DNA of 64,000 bases from Amphiura filiformis (lineage: Eukaryota > Echinodermata > Ophiuroidea > Amphilepidida > Amphiuridae): NCBI RefSeq assembly GCF_039555335.1, contig NC_092646.1, forward strand, positions 33,238,880 to 33,302,879, in the 5' to 3' direction. The notes under the pieces were generated by a model. It was not told the DNA's origin, made no database searches, and saw nothing but the letters and a program-made list of their open reading frames with translations. The position numbers were made by a program, and so were the translations under genes. Positions 24,773 through 33,676 of this stretch are shown here, piece by piece (positions within the stretch are counted from its first letter, which is position 1; each line of letters starts with the position of its first letter).

Positions 24773-24897
24773 TTAACTAAAGGATTATGATTTAGCCATT
24801 TCATTTGGCAAAACAGGATAATGTTTTGATTTTTTGAATCCGAAAAACTTAGTGCTGTATCTTTCTGGACTCGATAGTAGCTATTTTACGCATTAAT

Positions 24898-27800
24898 ATG
24901 TATCTGCCCTTGATTTCTGGTGTTATGTACAAACATATTCACAGTCGTACTCTCTCCTCCCTTCCTCCCCCTCTTCCCACAGATGATTTGGTAACACATT
25001 TTCATTTTTGTTTTCGGTTTCCTCACAGACTCCAAGCATCTGCATCTCAAATCACCAGGAAAATACTTCAACCCTTCAGATGCAGGTATTGCTTAAGATG
25101 GTGGCCACATTTTGAAAGGTATAGGAGGCATGTACGAAGACATTGCAAATGGAGAAGTAGACTTTCTACAGTGGGTAAATGTATCAAACTATGCCCAGGT
25201 CAAAATGAAGGGCAACTTACTCATGCTGTAGGAGTCCAAGGAAGCCAAAATGAAGGGCCACTAACTCATGCTGTAGGAGTCCAAGGAAGCCAAAATGAAG
25301 GGCCACTAACTCATGCTGTAGGAGTCCAAGGAAGCCAAAATGAAAGGCCACTAACTCATGCTGTAGGAGCCAAAGGAAGCCAAAATGAAAGGCAACTAAC
25401 TCATGCTGTAGGAGTCAAAGGAAGCCAAAATGAAGGGCCACTAACTCATGCTGTAGGAGTCCAAGGAAGCCAAAATGAAGGGCCACTAACTCATGCTGTA
25501 GGAGTCCAAGGAAGCCAAAATGAAGGGCCACTAACTCATGCTGTAGGAGTCCAAGGAAGCCAAAATGAAGGGCCACTAACTCATGCTGTAGGAGTCCAAG
25601 GAAGCCAAAATGAAGGGCCACTAACTCATGCTGTAGGAGTCCAAGGAAGCCAAAATGAAGGGCCACTAACTCATGCTGTAGGAGTCAAAGGAAGCCAAAA
25701 TGAAGGGCCACTAACTCATGCTGTAGGAGCCAAAGGAAGCCAAAATGAAAGGCAACTAACTCATGCTGTCGGAGTCAAAGGAAGCCAAAATGAAGGGCAA
25801 CTAACTCATGCTGTAGGAGTCGGAGTCAAAGGAAAACAAACTGTTCCAGGAAATCAGATCCAAGAAACAACAGATGAAACGTCCGAAATTCCTTTTAAAA
25901 TAAGGTATGAGTGCAATAAATGCAAGAAGCGTTTCTTGATGCTCTCAGAGTTGCATTATCACATCTCGGATGCTCACAATGATGGAACTCATCAACTAAT
26001 TGAATTCCAACCAAAATGTGATCATTGCAACAAGTTTTTTCCAACAATAGCAGATGTTGTCAGACATTTGGATAGTCAACATTCACTGCTCCAGTGGATA
26101 TGTAGAACATGTGGAATGGGCTATGAAACGAAAAAAGACCTATCGGATCACAAAGTAATAGATAAAGTTATAGATAAAGTTAGCGGTACTCCTAATTCAT
26201 CACGGTGGTATCGTCACAGGCTGGTATCAATTGAGTGTGATGCATGTAGGCAGCGCTTTCTTTCACTTATGAAGTTCCATAGCCACAAATGCAACTGGCT
26301 GGATACCAGGAAAGGTTTGTTAGTACTGTGTGCCTTCATTGAATCTGGGAGAAATAACAACACGCTACGCTATTATTGTTGCGAGATGCTTTTTACAACG
26401 GCATCAGATTTCGCAAGACATAGGATGATGCAGCATCCACCGTTCAGCTGCAGTATATGTGGCATGGGTTTTGAATCAAACGACACCCTAGAGGAACATG
26501 GAAAAACGCATGCAATTGTAGAGGAAGCAAGCGACACACGTCAGTCTGGTACAAAAAACAAAGTGGTAAAGCGTACTTCTCAATATGCTAGGCGTGGTTT
26601 TAAGCGTGTTTTTAAGTGTGCTGTGTGTGACAAATATGAGCTGAACAAACAGGATCTCATTAAGCACATGCAACTACATGGTAAATATTGGTGTCATCTG
26701 TGCAACAAGAAATTATCGAGCGAAAGTGTTCTTAACAACCATTTGGCTACAATTCACCCCAAAGTTAAGGTTAAATTTAAGTGTGGTCAGTGCAGCCTGC
26801 TTTTCAAAAGCAAAGAGGAATGTATCGGACATGTGAAAAACCATGAGACCAACAATGCTTCTTTAAGCAACAATGCTTCTTCAAGCAACAACGCTTCTTC
26901 AAGCAACAATGCTTCTTCAAGCAACAATGATTCTTCAAGCAACAATGATTCTTCAAGCAACAATGCTTCTACAAGCAACAATGCCTCTTCAAGCAATAAT
27001 GCCTCTTCAAGCAATAATGCCTCTTCAAGCAACAATGCTGCTTCAAGCAACAATGCACCTTTAAGCAACAATGCTGCTTCAAGCAACAATGCTTCTTCAA
27101 GCAACAATGCTTCTTCAAGCAACAATGCTTCTTCAAGCAACAATGCTTCTTTAAGCAATAATGCTTCTTTAAGCAATAATGCTTCTTCAAGCAACAATGC
27201 TTCTTCAAGCAACAATGCTTCTTCAAGCAACAATGCTTCTTCAAGCAACAATGCATCTTTAAGCAACAATGCTTCTTCAAGCAACAATGCATCTTTAAGC
27301 AACAATGCTACTTCAAGCAACAATGAGGAGAGTAGAAAAAGTCCTTATAAACCTTTAGTGCCAAAATTTCAGTGTGGTTTTTGTAGCAGCATTTTCAAAA
27401 GCAAACAGGATCTTCAAAATCATACCCCGATTCACTCCCAACATTGGTCAACTTGGTGTGGTCATTGTCAAACTTTTATACGCAACCAAGATAGCAGCTG
27501 CCATGCTCTAAGCCACTTGCAAAAACCAAAACCATTTGTGAGCAACACGGTATCATCAAGCAACAAAGACAATTTTGTAAGCCACTTTCCAAAACCAAAA
27601 CCATTTGTGAGCAACACGGTATCATCAAGCAACAAAGACGAATTTGTAAGCCACTTTCAAAAACAAAAACCAAGTGTGATCAACACGGTATCATCAAGCA
27701 ACAAAGATGATTTTGTAAGCCACTTACAAAAGCAAAAACAAGTTGTGAGCAACACGCTATCATCAAGCAACAAAGATGATTTTGTAAGCCACTTGCAAAA

Positions 27801-29688
27801 GCAAAAACAAGTTGTGAGCAACACGGTATCATCAAGCAACAAAGATGATTTTGTAAGCCACTTGCAAAAGCAAAAACAAGTTGTGAGCAACAAGGTATCA
27901 TCAAGCAACAAAGATGATTTTGTAAGCCACTTGCAAAAGCAAAAACAAGTTGTGAGCAACACGGTATCATCAAGCAACAAAGATGATTTTCTAAGCCACT
28001 TGCAAAAGCAAAAACAAGTTGTGAGCAACACGGTGTCATCAAGCAACCACAAAGATTTTGTAAGCCACTTGCAAAAGCAAAAACCATGCGTCAGCAAGAA
28101 CGATTTTGTAAGCCATTTGCAAAAGCAAAAATCATGCGTGAACAACAAGGTATCATCAAGCAACAAAGATGATCGTCCTCTTGTATATGGCAAATCAATG
28201 AAGGTGACAGTGTGTTTGGTTTGTGCTAAGGGTTTTCCTACAGAAGAAGATTTTCTTAACCACACCCATCTCGAAGACAAAACCCGGGAATCGTGTCTTA
28301 GTAAACAAGATCAAACAAGCACAACAGACAGTAATGATGATACTAAAAACAATCCTGATAAACGTTACTTGGGCAGCAAACTGGTCATTCATGTATGTTT
28401 GGTCTGTGGTGAGGGGTTTTCTAACCAAGAGGATTCTCTTGACCACAGCAAAACTTGTCTACACAAAGACATAACAGGAGAGCCATGTTTGAGTACAACA
28501 AACAAGGATGATGATATTGGTCCTGATGAGGCAGTGCCAGCACGCAACGTACCAAAAAAACATGTATGTTTGTTTTGTGATGAAGGTTTTTCGAGCCAAG
28601 ATGATCTTGTTAACCATAGAAAAACACATTGCAAGTGCATCGTAATTCAAAATGATGCAAGACAAGCATATATCCCGATATTTATGTATCATAGTCTAAA
28701 AGGTATTCAGAAAAAGAAGTGGCCCAAGAAGAAACAATTTCATGAATGCGGCAAATGTAATCAGAAATTCAAATCTTTCAAATTGTTGAATCGGCATCAG
28801 TATGAGTTTAAGCATCATGAATATGTAACGTGCATGTACTGCGACAAGAAGTTCCCACGGAAATTCCATCTGAAACTGCATATGAAAGTGCATGGCGGCG
28901 CGACTCCGTTTCAATGTATACAGTGCGGAGACAATTTCTCGTCCAGAGATGAGCTGACACAACATCGGACGAGTCACGTTGATGATACGGTAGCTCTGAA
29001 ATGTCACCATTGTTGTAGAACATATGGAAGTCGCGAAAAGTTACTGAAGCACTTGCGTCAAATACGCAATGATGAGAAGCATCCGAAACGTGATAAATGT
29101 AAATGTGATGAATGTGGCAAACGATTTCCATCACAGTATAGCATGGATATTCATACACGGGAAGAGCATACAGGTGGAAGCATATTTAAGTGTACCAAAT
29201 GTAGAAAGAAGTTTTTGGAAGAAAGTGATCGAAGCCAGCATCTGAAAAAAGATTGTACAAGTTTTAAATGTCAGGAATGTGATATATATTTCCGAAGGAG
29301 GGACTCTATGGATGTCCACATGATGAAAATGCATTCAAAAGAGAAGCCTTATTTATGTCCTGTATGTGGTAAACGTATTTCCTCACATTCTGGACTCAAA
29401 TCGCACATTAGAACCCATGACGGAAAGAAAGACTATTTGTGTACTTTGTGTGGCAAGGGCTTTGTGCATAGGTATTCATTGATGTCGCACATAAAGCACA
29501 ACCACAAAGATGAAAAAGATGAGCCTTATTTATGTCCTACATGTGGCAAACATTTTGTCTCAAAGTCTGTATTCACATCGCACATGAAAACCCATGACGA
29601 GAAGGAAGAGTTTACGTGTCATGTATGCGGCAAAAGCTTTGAACGTAGGTATTCGTTGATGTCGCATGAAACATACCCACAAAGATGA
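24898..29688 (+). CDS. Large C2H2 zinc-finger protein with three coding minisatellites
   Basis: The open frame of 1596 codons encodes about 26 C2H2 fingers, a few degenerate. The first is at residues 60-83 (CRYC...H...H). A 15-residue repeat (GSQNEGPLTHAVGVQ type) fills about 101-311, fingers 2-10 lie at about 336-650, an NNASSS repeat at 652-811, fingers 11-12 at 823-870, and a 23-residue repeat (FVSHLQKQKQVVSN type) to about 1090. Fingers 13-15 follow (CLVC/CLFC), then a compact block from 1281 to the end. A nuclear nucleic-acid-binding role is expected of the family; the target is unknown. The start is uncertain. Pyrimidine-rich tracts ending in CAG at 24982 and 25028 look like splice acceptors, so codons 1-44 may be intron and the true ATG may lie in an upstream exon. 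The last finger is broken: a CA appears lost near 29665, giving an early TGA about nine codons later. Confidence 0.85.
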   Translation: MYLPLISGVMYKHIHSRTLSSLPPPLPTDDLVTHFHFCFRFPHRLQASASQITRKILQPFRCRYCLRWWPHFERYRRHVRRHCKWRSRLSTVGKCIKLCPGQNEGQLTHAVGVQGSQNEGPLTHAVGVQGSQNEGPLTHAVGVQGSQNERPLTHAVGAKGSQNERQLTHAVGVKGSQNEGPLTHAVGVQGSQNEGPLTHAVGVQGSQNEGPLTHAVGVQGSQNEGPLTHAVGVQGSQNEGPLTHAVGVQGSQNEGPLTHAVGVKGSQNEGPLTHAVGAKGSQNERQLTHAVGVKGSQNEGQLTHAVGVGVKGKQTVPGNQIQETTDETSEIPFKIRYECNKCKKRFLMLSELHYHISDAHNDGTHQLIEFQPKCDHCNKFFPTIADVVRHLDSQHSLLQWICRTCGMGYETKKDLSDHKVIDKVIDKVSGTPNSSRWYRHRLVSIECDACRQRFLSLMKFHSHKCNWLDTRKGLLVLCAFIESGRNNNTLRYYCCEMLFTTASDFARHRMMQHPPFSCSICGMGFESNDTLEEHGKTHAIVEEASDTRQSGTKNKVVKRTSQYARRGFKRVFKCAVCDKYELNKQDLIKHMQLHGKYWCHLCNKKLSSESVLNNHLATIHPKVKVKFKCGQCSLLFKSKEECIGHVKNHETNNASLSNNASSSNNASSSNNASSSNNDSSSNNDSSSNNASTSNNASSSNNASSSNNASSSNNAASSNNAPLSNNAASSNNASSSNNASSSNNASSSNNASLSNNASLSNNASSSNNASSSNNASSSNNASSSNNASLSNNASSSNNASLSNNATSSNNEESRKSPYKPLVPKFQCGFCSSIFKSKQDLQNHTPIHSQHWSTWCGHCQTFIRNQDSSCHALSHLQKPKPFVSNTVSSSNKDNFVSHFPKPKPFVSNTVSSSNKDEFVSHFQKQKPSVINTVSSSNKDDFVSHLQKQKQVVSNTLSSSNKDDFVSHLQKQKQVVSNTVSSSNKDDFVSHLQKQKQVVSNKVSSSNKDDFVSHLQKQKQVVSNTVSSSNKDDFLSHLQKQKQVVSNTVSSSNHKDFVSHLQKQKPCVSKNDFVSHLQKQKSCVNNKVSSSNKDDRPLVYGKSMKVTVCLVCAKGFPTEEDFLNHTHLEDKTRESCLSKQDQTSTTDSNDDTKNNPDKRYLGSKLVIHVCLVCGEGFSNQEDSLDHSKTCLHKDITGEPCLSTTNKDDDIGPDEAVPARNVPKKHVCLFCDEGFSSQDDLVNHRKTHCKCIVIQNDARQAYIPIFMYHSLKGIQKKKWPKKKQFHECGKCNQKFKSFKLLNRHQYEFKHHEYVTCMYCDKKFPRKFHLKLHMKVHGGATPFQCIQCGDNFSSRDELTQHRTSHVDDTVALKCHHCCRTYGSREKLLKHLRQIRNDEKHPKRDKCKCDECGKRFPSQYSMDIHTREEHTGGSIFKCTKCRKKFLEESDRSQHLKKDCTSFKCQECDIYFRRRDSMDVHMMKMHSKEKPYLCPVCGKRISSHSGLKSHIRTHDGKKDYLCTLCGKGFVHRYSLMSHIKHNHKDEKDEPYLCPTCGKHFVSKSVFTSHMKTHDEKEEFTCHVCGKSFERRYSLMSHETYPQR
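25199..25830 (+). repeat. 45-bp coding minisatellite, 14 copies, in the zinc-finger gene
   Basis: Fourteen units of 45 bp encode GSQNEGPLTHAVGVQ with variants (G/R before P/Q, V/A before K/Q). Several consecutive units between about 25435 and 25660 are identical at the nucleotide level, showing recent homogenisation. The frame is kept throughout. Confidence 0.95.
26852..27332 (+). repeat. 18-bp coding repeat, ~27 copies (NNASSS)
   Basis: About 27 units of AACAATGCTTCTTCAAGC encode Asn-Asn-Ala-Ser-Ser-Ser, giving a 160-residue low-complexity linker between fingers 10 and 11. Variants include NNDSSS, NNASLS and NNAPLS. The opposite strand is also open but is a shadow. Confidence 0.95.
27508..28170 (+). 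repeat. 69-bp coding repeat, ~10 copies (SHLQKQKQVVSN)
   Basis: About ten 23-residue units combine SHLQKQKQVVSN with VSSSNKDDFV. The first unit overlaps the last helix and histidine of the preceding finger (CHALSHLQKPK), so the repeat seems to have grown from the tail of a zinc finger plus an SSSN linker. The ninth unit is shortened. Confidence 0.9.
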
Positions 29689-29735
29689 CAGCAAAAAATA
29701 GATGAGACTAATTTAGTTGTATGATTATATTTAAA

Positions 29736-30126
29736 GACAGAATTGAAAGGACTAGTTTGCGTCTGACGTCTGTGTCAATCAAACTCCCAATGACCCTTGA
29801 TTGGGCAATAGCGTGTAAAAGGAAGATCGATTCGTCTGGTGCAGATCGGAGAAAAGGAATCGCAAAAATTGGCAAAAAATTACGTCCTTTTACAAGGCAA
29901 AATGCAACTTTTACTAAGCATTGTTGAAATGGTGCCTTCGGGAAAGAAAGTTTCCTACCATAAAGACAGAACTTTTGAGATGGTTTGTATGTTTGAAGGT
30001 GCAAAATTAACCATAAGGCACCCTGTTTTACCGCCACACTTAGCGATCATCATCACAAAACTTGTAAACAAACAGTGCTTGAGTTTGAATGACAGCTGAT
30101 GTCAAACTAGTCTTTTTGTCTTCAAT
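29736..30126. mobile_element. TIR element, family C copy 1, just after the zinc-finger stop
   Basis: Left GGACTAGTTTGCGTCTGACG and right TGATGTCAAACTAGTC are imperfect inverted ends of about 45 bp, followed inward by CAATCAAACTC / GAGTTTGAATG. A related copy at 37913-38590 has a family B element inserted in it. This one probably lies in the 3' UTR or just downstream of the zinc-finger gene. Confidence 0.7.
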
Positions 30127-31300
30127 TATAGCATGGTGCGTAATATGAATTGTGAAAGGCAAAATACCCACCAAAATGCCTGAAAAGGGCTGCCCCAATA
30201 GTATACCCTGGTCACTCGATCTAAGCAGAAATGGGGCAAAATTACAAATTGATCCTAGGGTAATTGATTATATGGTCCTCATGGCCAGATTCATAGCTGG
30301 CATAGCCCTAGCACATGCATATGTGTAAGCCATCAAATGTCAAATGATCACTTCTCTATCTTGTATTACATACATGTATGTGTATACAACATGACTAGTC
30401 AATGGTCACTGACCTTGTATTCCAAGAGGACTGTTACAATGTAATTGGTTGGTGTCTCAAGGGGGATTTGTGGTAAGCCATACCGTAAAAACTCGATAGT
30501 TAGCATATGTGCAGCTTACTATCAAGCACTTTTGAAAACATGAACCTGTACAAAGTCCAACGCTTTACGAACTGCACTACACACTGTTTACGCGCTGTAT
30601 ACGCGCGAGTTGTCACTTTGTACTTCAGAGTGGACAAACTGTAACTTGCTCAGTACCTACACTTCATTGTTGAATCCCCAGGTCTCTTGAATACTTGGTT
30701 GCAAAGTAACGAACCTTTTATTTATCCATTTTCTTATGTTATTTATCGTTTTGGGGTGTTTTTTTCTCCTCATTTTTGCCTATATCTCAGTTTCAATATT
30801 GCAGACTTTAGCCTGATTGCACAATTTGATTTAATGGTCCTTGACTACTGGATCGACAGCCTCATCCCCCATTTTTCTTCATCAAAATTGAGATTTTGGT
30901 ATCGGAAGAAAGCTCATTTTTCTCATCATCCCAGTGAAATTTAATGCCCGCTATATTTTTCGTTTAAATGGTGTGAACAAAAACGTAGTGATTTCTGGTA
31001 ACCACACCTAAAGTGTATACTATCCTATAAGGCATTGTTATACATGTTTTTGCTGCTTGTACCAAAAACCACTGGAGCAATACAACTCAAAATTTGAAAC
31101 ATTATTTTAATGGTAAGGCTCAATCTAAGATAAAAAAAGAACATAAAAAATCGGACCACATCTTGTCCTGAGTTTGATAGAATGGATTATTTCTGGCCAT
31201 CCGTCATAAAGTTTGCGGGAAAACCTGTTTGTCTGAAGTGTCATTAGTCCAAAAAGGGTCAAATGGACAGCGTATGGCATTTTAGGATTAGGGCCTACAA
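30127..31300. other. Intergenic with a partial dispersed repeat
   Basis: 30666-30850 (TGAATCCCCAGGTCTCTTGA through GCAGACTTTAGCCTGA) matches the right half of the element at 49783-50384. No gene was recognised. Confidence 0.6.
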
Positions 31301-31571
31301 TCCTCGAAAAAAGTCTTCAAACATTTAAGCATCTTTAGGGAAAATGAATCCCCCGTACAATGTTGAGACGTGCAAATGTGTTCAGTGTGTTTCCAAAATG
31401 TCGCAATGTTGAATGATGGGGGGAGGCTGGGAAGGGAGGCTGGGAAGGGAAAATTGTTAATTGAAGGCCCAGCTTTCTTCCAATATTGAACATTTTTATC
31501 CACATTAGAAATACACATTTGATTTGATTTATTAAAGATGCCTAAAGTGTTCCAAGGACTTTTTTCGAGGA
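31301..31571. mobile_element. 271-bp foldback MITE
   Basis: The left end TCCTCGAAAAAAGTC and right end GACTTTTTTCGAGGA are perfect inverse copies, continuing inward through AAGCATCTTTA / AAAGATGCCTA. It has no coding content. Confidence 0.8.
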
Positions 31572-32109
31572 TCATCAGTGGCGTACCGTGGCTTTATCAA
31601 AATTTTCCGCCCTTTTTTATTTACCAATTCTTTTTGCCGCCCCTTCTTCCGCCCCTCTTGGCCGCCCCTTCATTTTGGCCGCCCCCTGCTTTTACCCCGG
31701 GGGGCTGGCGCCCCCAAAGCCCCCCCCCCCAAAAAAAAATATGCGCATGATCATTGTAGGTTATTGTGAAGTTTAGGGTAACAACAACTCATATTTGGTA
31801 ATTGGACTAATTGCCCTTTGGGCTATCGACATTTAACCAAAGTTCGGACCAAATTTGGTGTACATGGAGGACAAACCTTAACATCAATCAATAATGACCA
31901 TAACAAATCATTCGTATTTTTGTAATAAGTTTATTGATAAATTTAATCTGAGCGGATACATTATTACAACATACAATATTATGATAAATACACATGGCTT
32001 GTACTAACTAGAATATATGAAAAATATATTTCAATTCATTCTTTATGATGATAATATGATTTAATTTTCACTTGATATTTATGATTTGTTAGCTTGTTCA
32101 AAATATTAA
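31572..32109. other. Intergenic, proline/arginine-like C-rich patch
   Basis: 31600-31740 is pyrimidine- and C-rich with GCCGCCCC repeats and an A-run, then AT-rich sequence. Frames here look low-complexity, and no gene was seen. Confidence 0.5.
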
Positions 32110-32345
32110 AAAGCCAACTATAGAGGATGTTTACTTACATGTATGCAAGTGTCAATTTGAAACTTGAACCTACCCACCTCAAGCCTCGGCATATTATCGA
32201 CGTCTTGAGGTGGGTAGGGTCAAGCTTCAAATTGATGTCATTTTCAGCCATCTTGTGGGTGGGTGGGTGAGTGAAACCCAGTTATCAATATAATTCCATG
32301 CTACTGTGTCGATTACCCACAAGATGACAAATGCTGATGGCCTCT
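32110..32345. repeat. Nested hairpins
   Basis: ACCCACCTCAAG pairs with CTTGAGGTGGGT at about 32173/32203, flanked by CAATTTGAA / TTCAAATTG. CATCTTGTGGGT (32248) pairs with ACCCACAAGATG (32315), and CTATAGAGG (32119) with CCTCTATAG (32341). This looks like a decayed foldback with an inner palindrome. Confidence 0.6.
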
Positions 32346-32356
32346 ATAGACATGAC

Positions 32357-32477
32357 CAGGGACAGGCGATTTGCGCGGAAAAAAATAGCAAATTGCGCGG
32401 AACTTTTTTTTTTCAGTGCAAATCATGTAGCGCGGAATTGCGCGGAAAGAAAGTTCCACGCAAATCGCCTGTCCCTG
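32357..32477. mobile_element. 121-bp hAT-type MITE with perfect 8-bp target duplication
   Basis: The ends CAGGGACAGGCGATTTGCG and CGCAAATCGCCTGTCCCTG are inverted repeats starting CAG and ending CTG. They are flanked by identical 8-bp copies GACATGAC (32349-32356 and 32478-32485). Eight-base duplications and CAG/CTG ends are typical of hAT transposons. It has no coding capacity. Confidence 0.9.
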
Positions 32478-32494
32478 GACATGACCTTACAACT

Positions 32495-32630
32495 TCCACA
32501 TAGGGAGTGTGAATTTCAAATAGGAGTTACCTGAATGGGTGACTCCATTTGAAATCTACACCCTGTGTGGTGGAGATTAAGGTAATTTCCCGTAGGGGTG
32601 TATGGATTTCAGCTTGAATAGCCCATTTAA
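32495..32630. mobile_element. GGGCTATTC-family element fragment
   Basis: Contains GGAGTGTGAATTTCAAAT and ends CTTGAATAGCCCA, matching the ends of the elements at 35465, 47717 and 59373. The left end is decayed. Confidence 0.6.
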
Positions 32631-32972
32631 ACCTAGGGTACTGGATCTTGAGATTCAAGTGAATTACAAACTCATGAAAAGCGCTGTCAACAGTGCCAGC
32701 ACCAAGGGGCATTTCCCCTCCCCCCCCCCATCAGAACAATAACCTCTGAAAATTCCATTATTTGTCATAAACATTGTCCAATTTATGAGATACTTTTAAG
32801 TTTTGTTTCCCTCTTAACAAATTGCACCCCTCATTCCAACCCCCATCAGAAAAAGCAAACTGATTCTGGTGCTGCCACTGTTTTAACAGGAAAATGATAA
32901 ATATTGTTGCATGCATCATTAATTATTTTGACCATACATGCTTCGAGTGTTTTATACTCCAATTTGGACCTC

Positions 32973-33245
32973 TAGGGCACAACATCTTATTTGGTCCCAC
33001 AGTACTATCGGCGCCGATAGGTACCGATGGCTCTTTCTATCATACCCTAAGCATTTGCATACTGCTTTTGTTTTTCATTTAAATGAAACACTACGCTAAT
33101 ATATTAATTATTATGCTTGATACAATATATTAATTATTATGCTTGATACAATTACATGTACATCACCAGGGTATGATAAAGAGTCATAGGTTCTTAAGCG
33201 GGCGCCGATAGTACTATTGGACCAAATAAGACGTGGTGCCAAAGT
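32973..33245. mobile_element. Foldback element with internal 28-bp duplication
   Basis: CTTATTTGGTCCCACAGTAC with ATCGGCGCC pairs with the inverse arm at 33187-33230. The loop holds a tandem duplication of ATATATTAATTATTATGCTT plus GATACA (about 33098-33150). It is non-coding. Confidence 0.75.
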
Positions 33246-33335
33246 TATCAAGACTACAAAAAAAGAGCTGAATTCCTGCAACTCATTATCCAAATTAATT
33301 TGCTTGATTGAAGTAGATGATACAAAATATTTTAA

Positions 33336-33676
33336 AGGAGGAGTTCGTGATCCTAGCATCCTCTTTTTATGACATTTTTCAGTAGATATCCACGAAAAAA
33401 GCTTATTTCCAAAATTTCAGTTGATTCCGATTTTGCGTTTGCGAGTTATGCATGATTATGTGTATTACACTGCTCCATAGACAATGTGTTGTAATTTCGT
33501 TCTGGTGCACCAGAACGAATTTCAAATTTGGTGATATTTTTGCTAAACAAATTATAAATCTGCAAGAAATATTTGGTACATAAACATTATGTAGCCAGAG
33601 GTATCCAGTGGTGTAAAAATCTCAACTTTTTTTTGGAAAAGTGGGGGGATGAGGCTGTGGATCACGAAATGCCCCT
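33336..33676. mobile_element. TTAA-flanked MITE, family D copy 1
   Basis: TTAA on both sides flanks ends AGGAGGAGTTCGTGATCC and GGATCACGAAATGCCCCT. A second copy is in a DOCK intron at 51786-52123. The interior includes a CGTTCTGGTGCACCAGAACG palindrome. Confidence 0.85.

Noticed and set aside
26787..27323. Minus-strand 178-codon frame rich in LLLEEAL
   Set aside because: This is the antisense shadow of the 18-bp NNASSS coding repeat.
27476..28280. Minus-strand frames rich in C, F and L opposite the 69-bp repeat
   Set aside because: Antisense shadows of the zinc-finger gene's third minisatellite.
31578..31776. Proline-rich small protein frames
   Set aside because: Three overlapping frames are open because of a C-rich, low-complexity stretch. 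Not gene-like.
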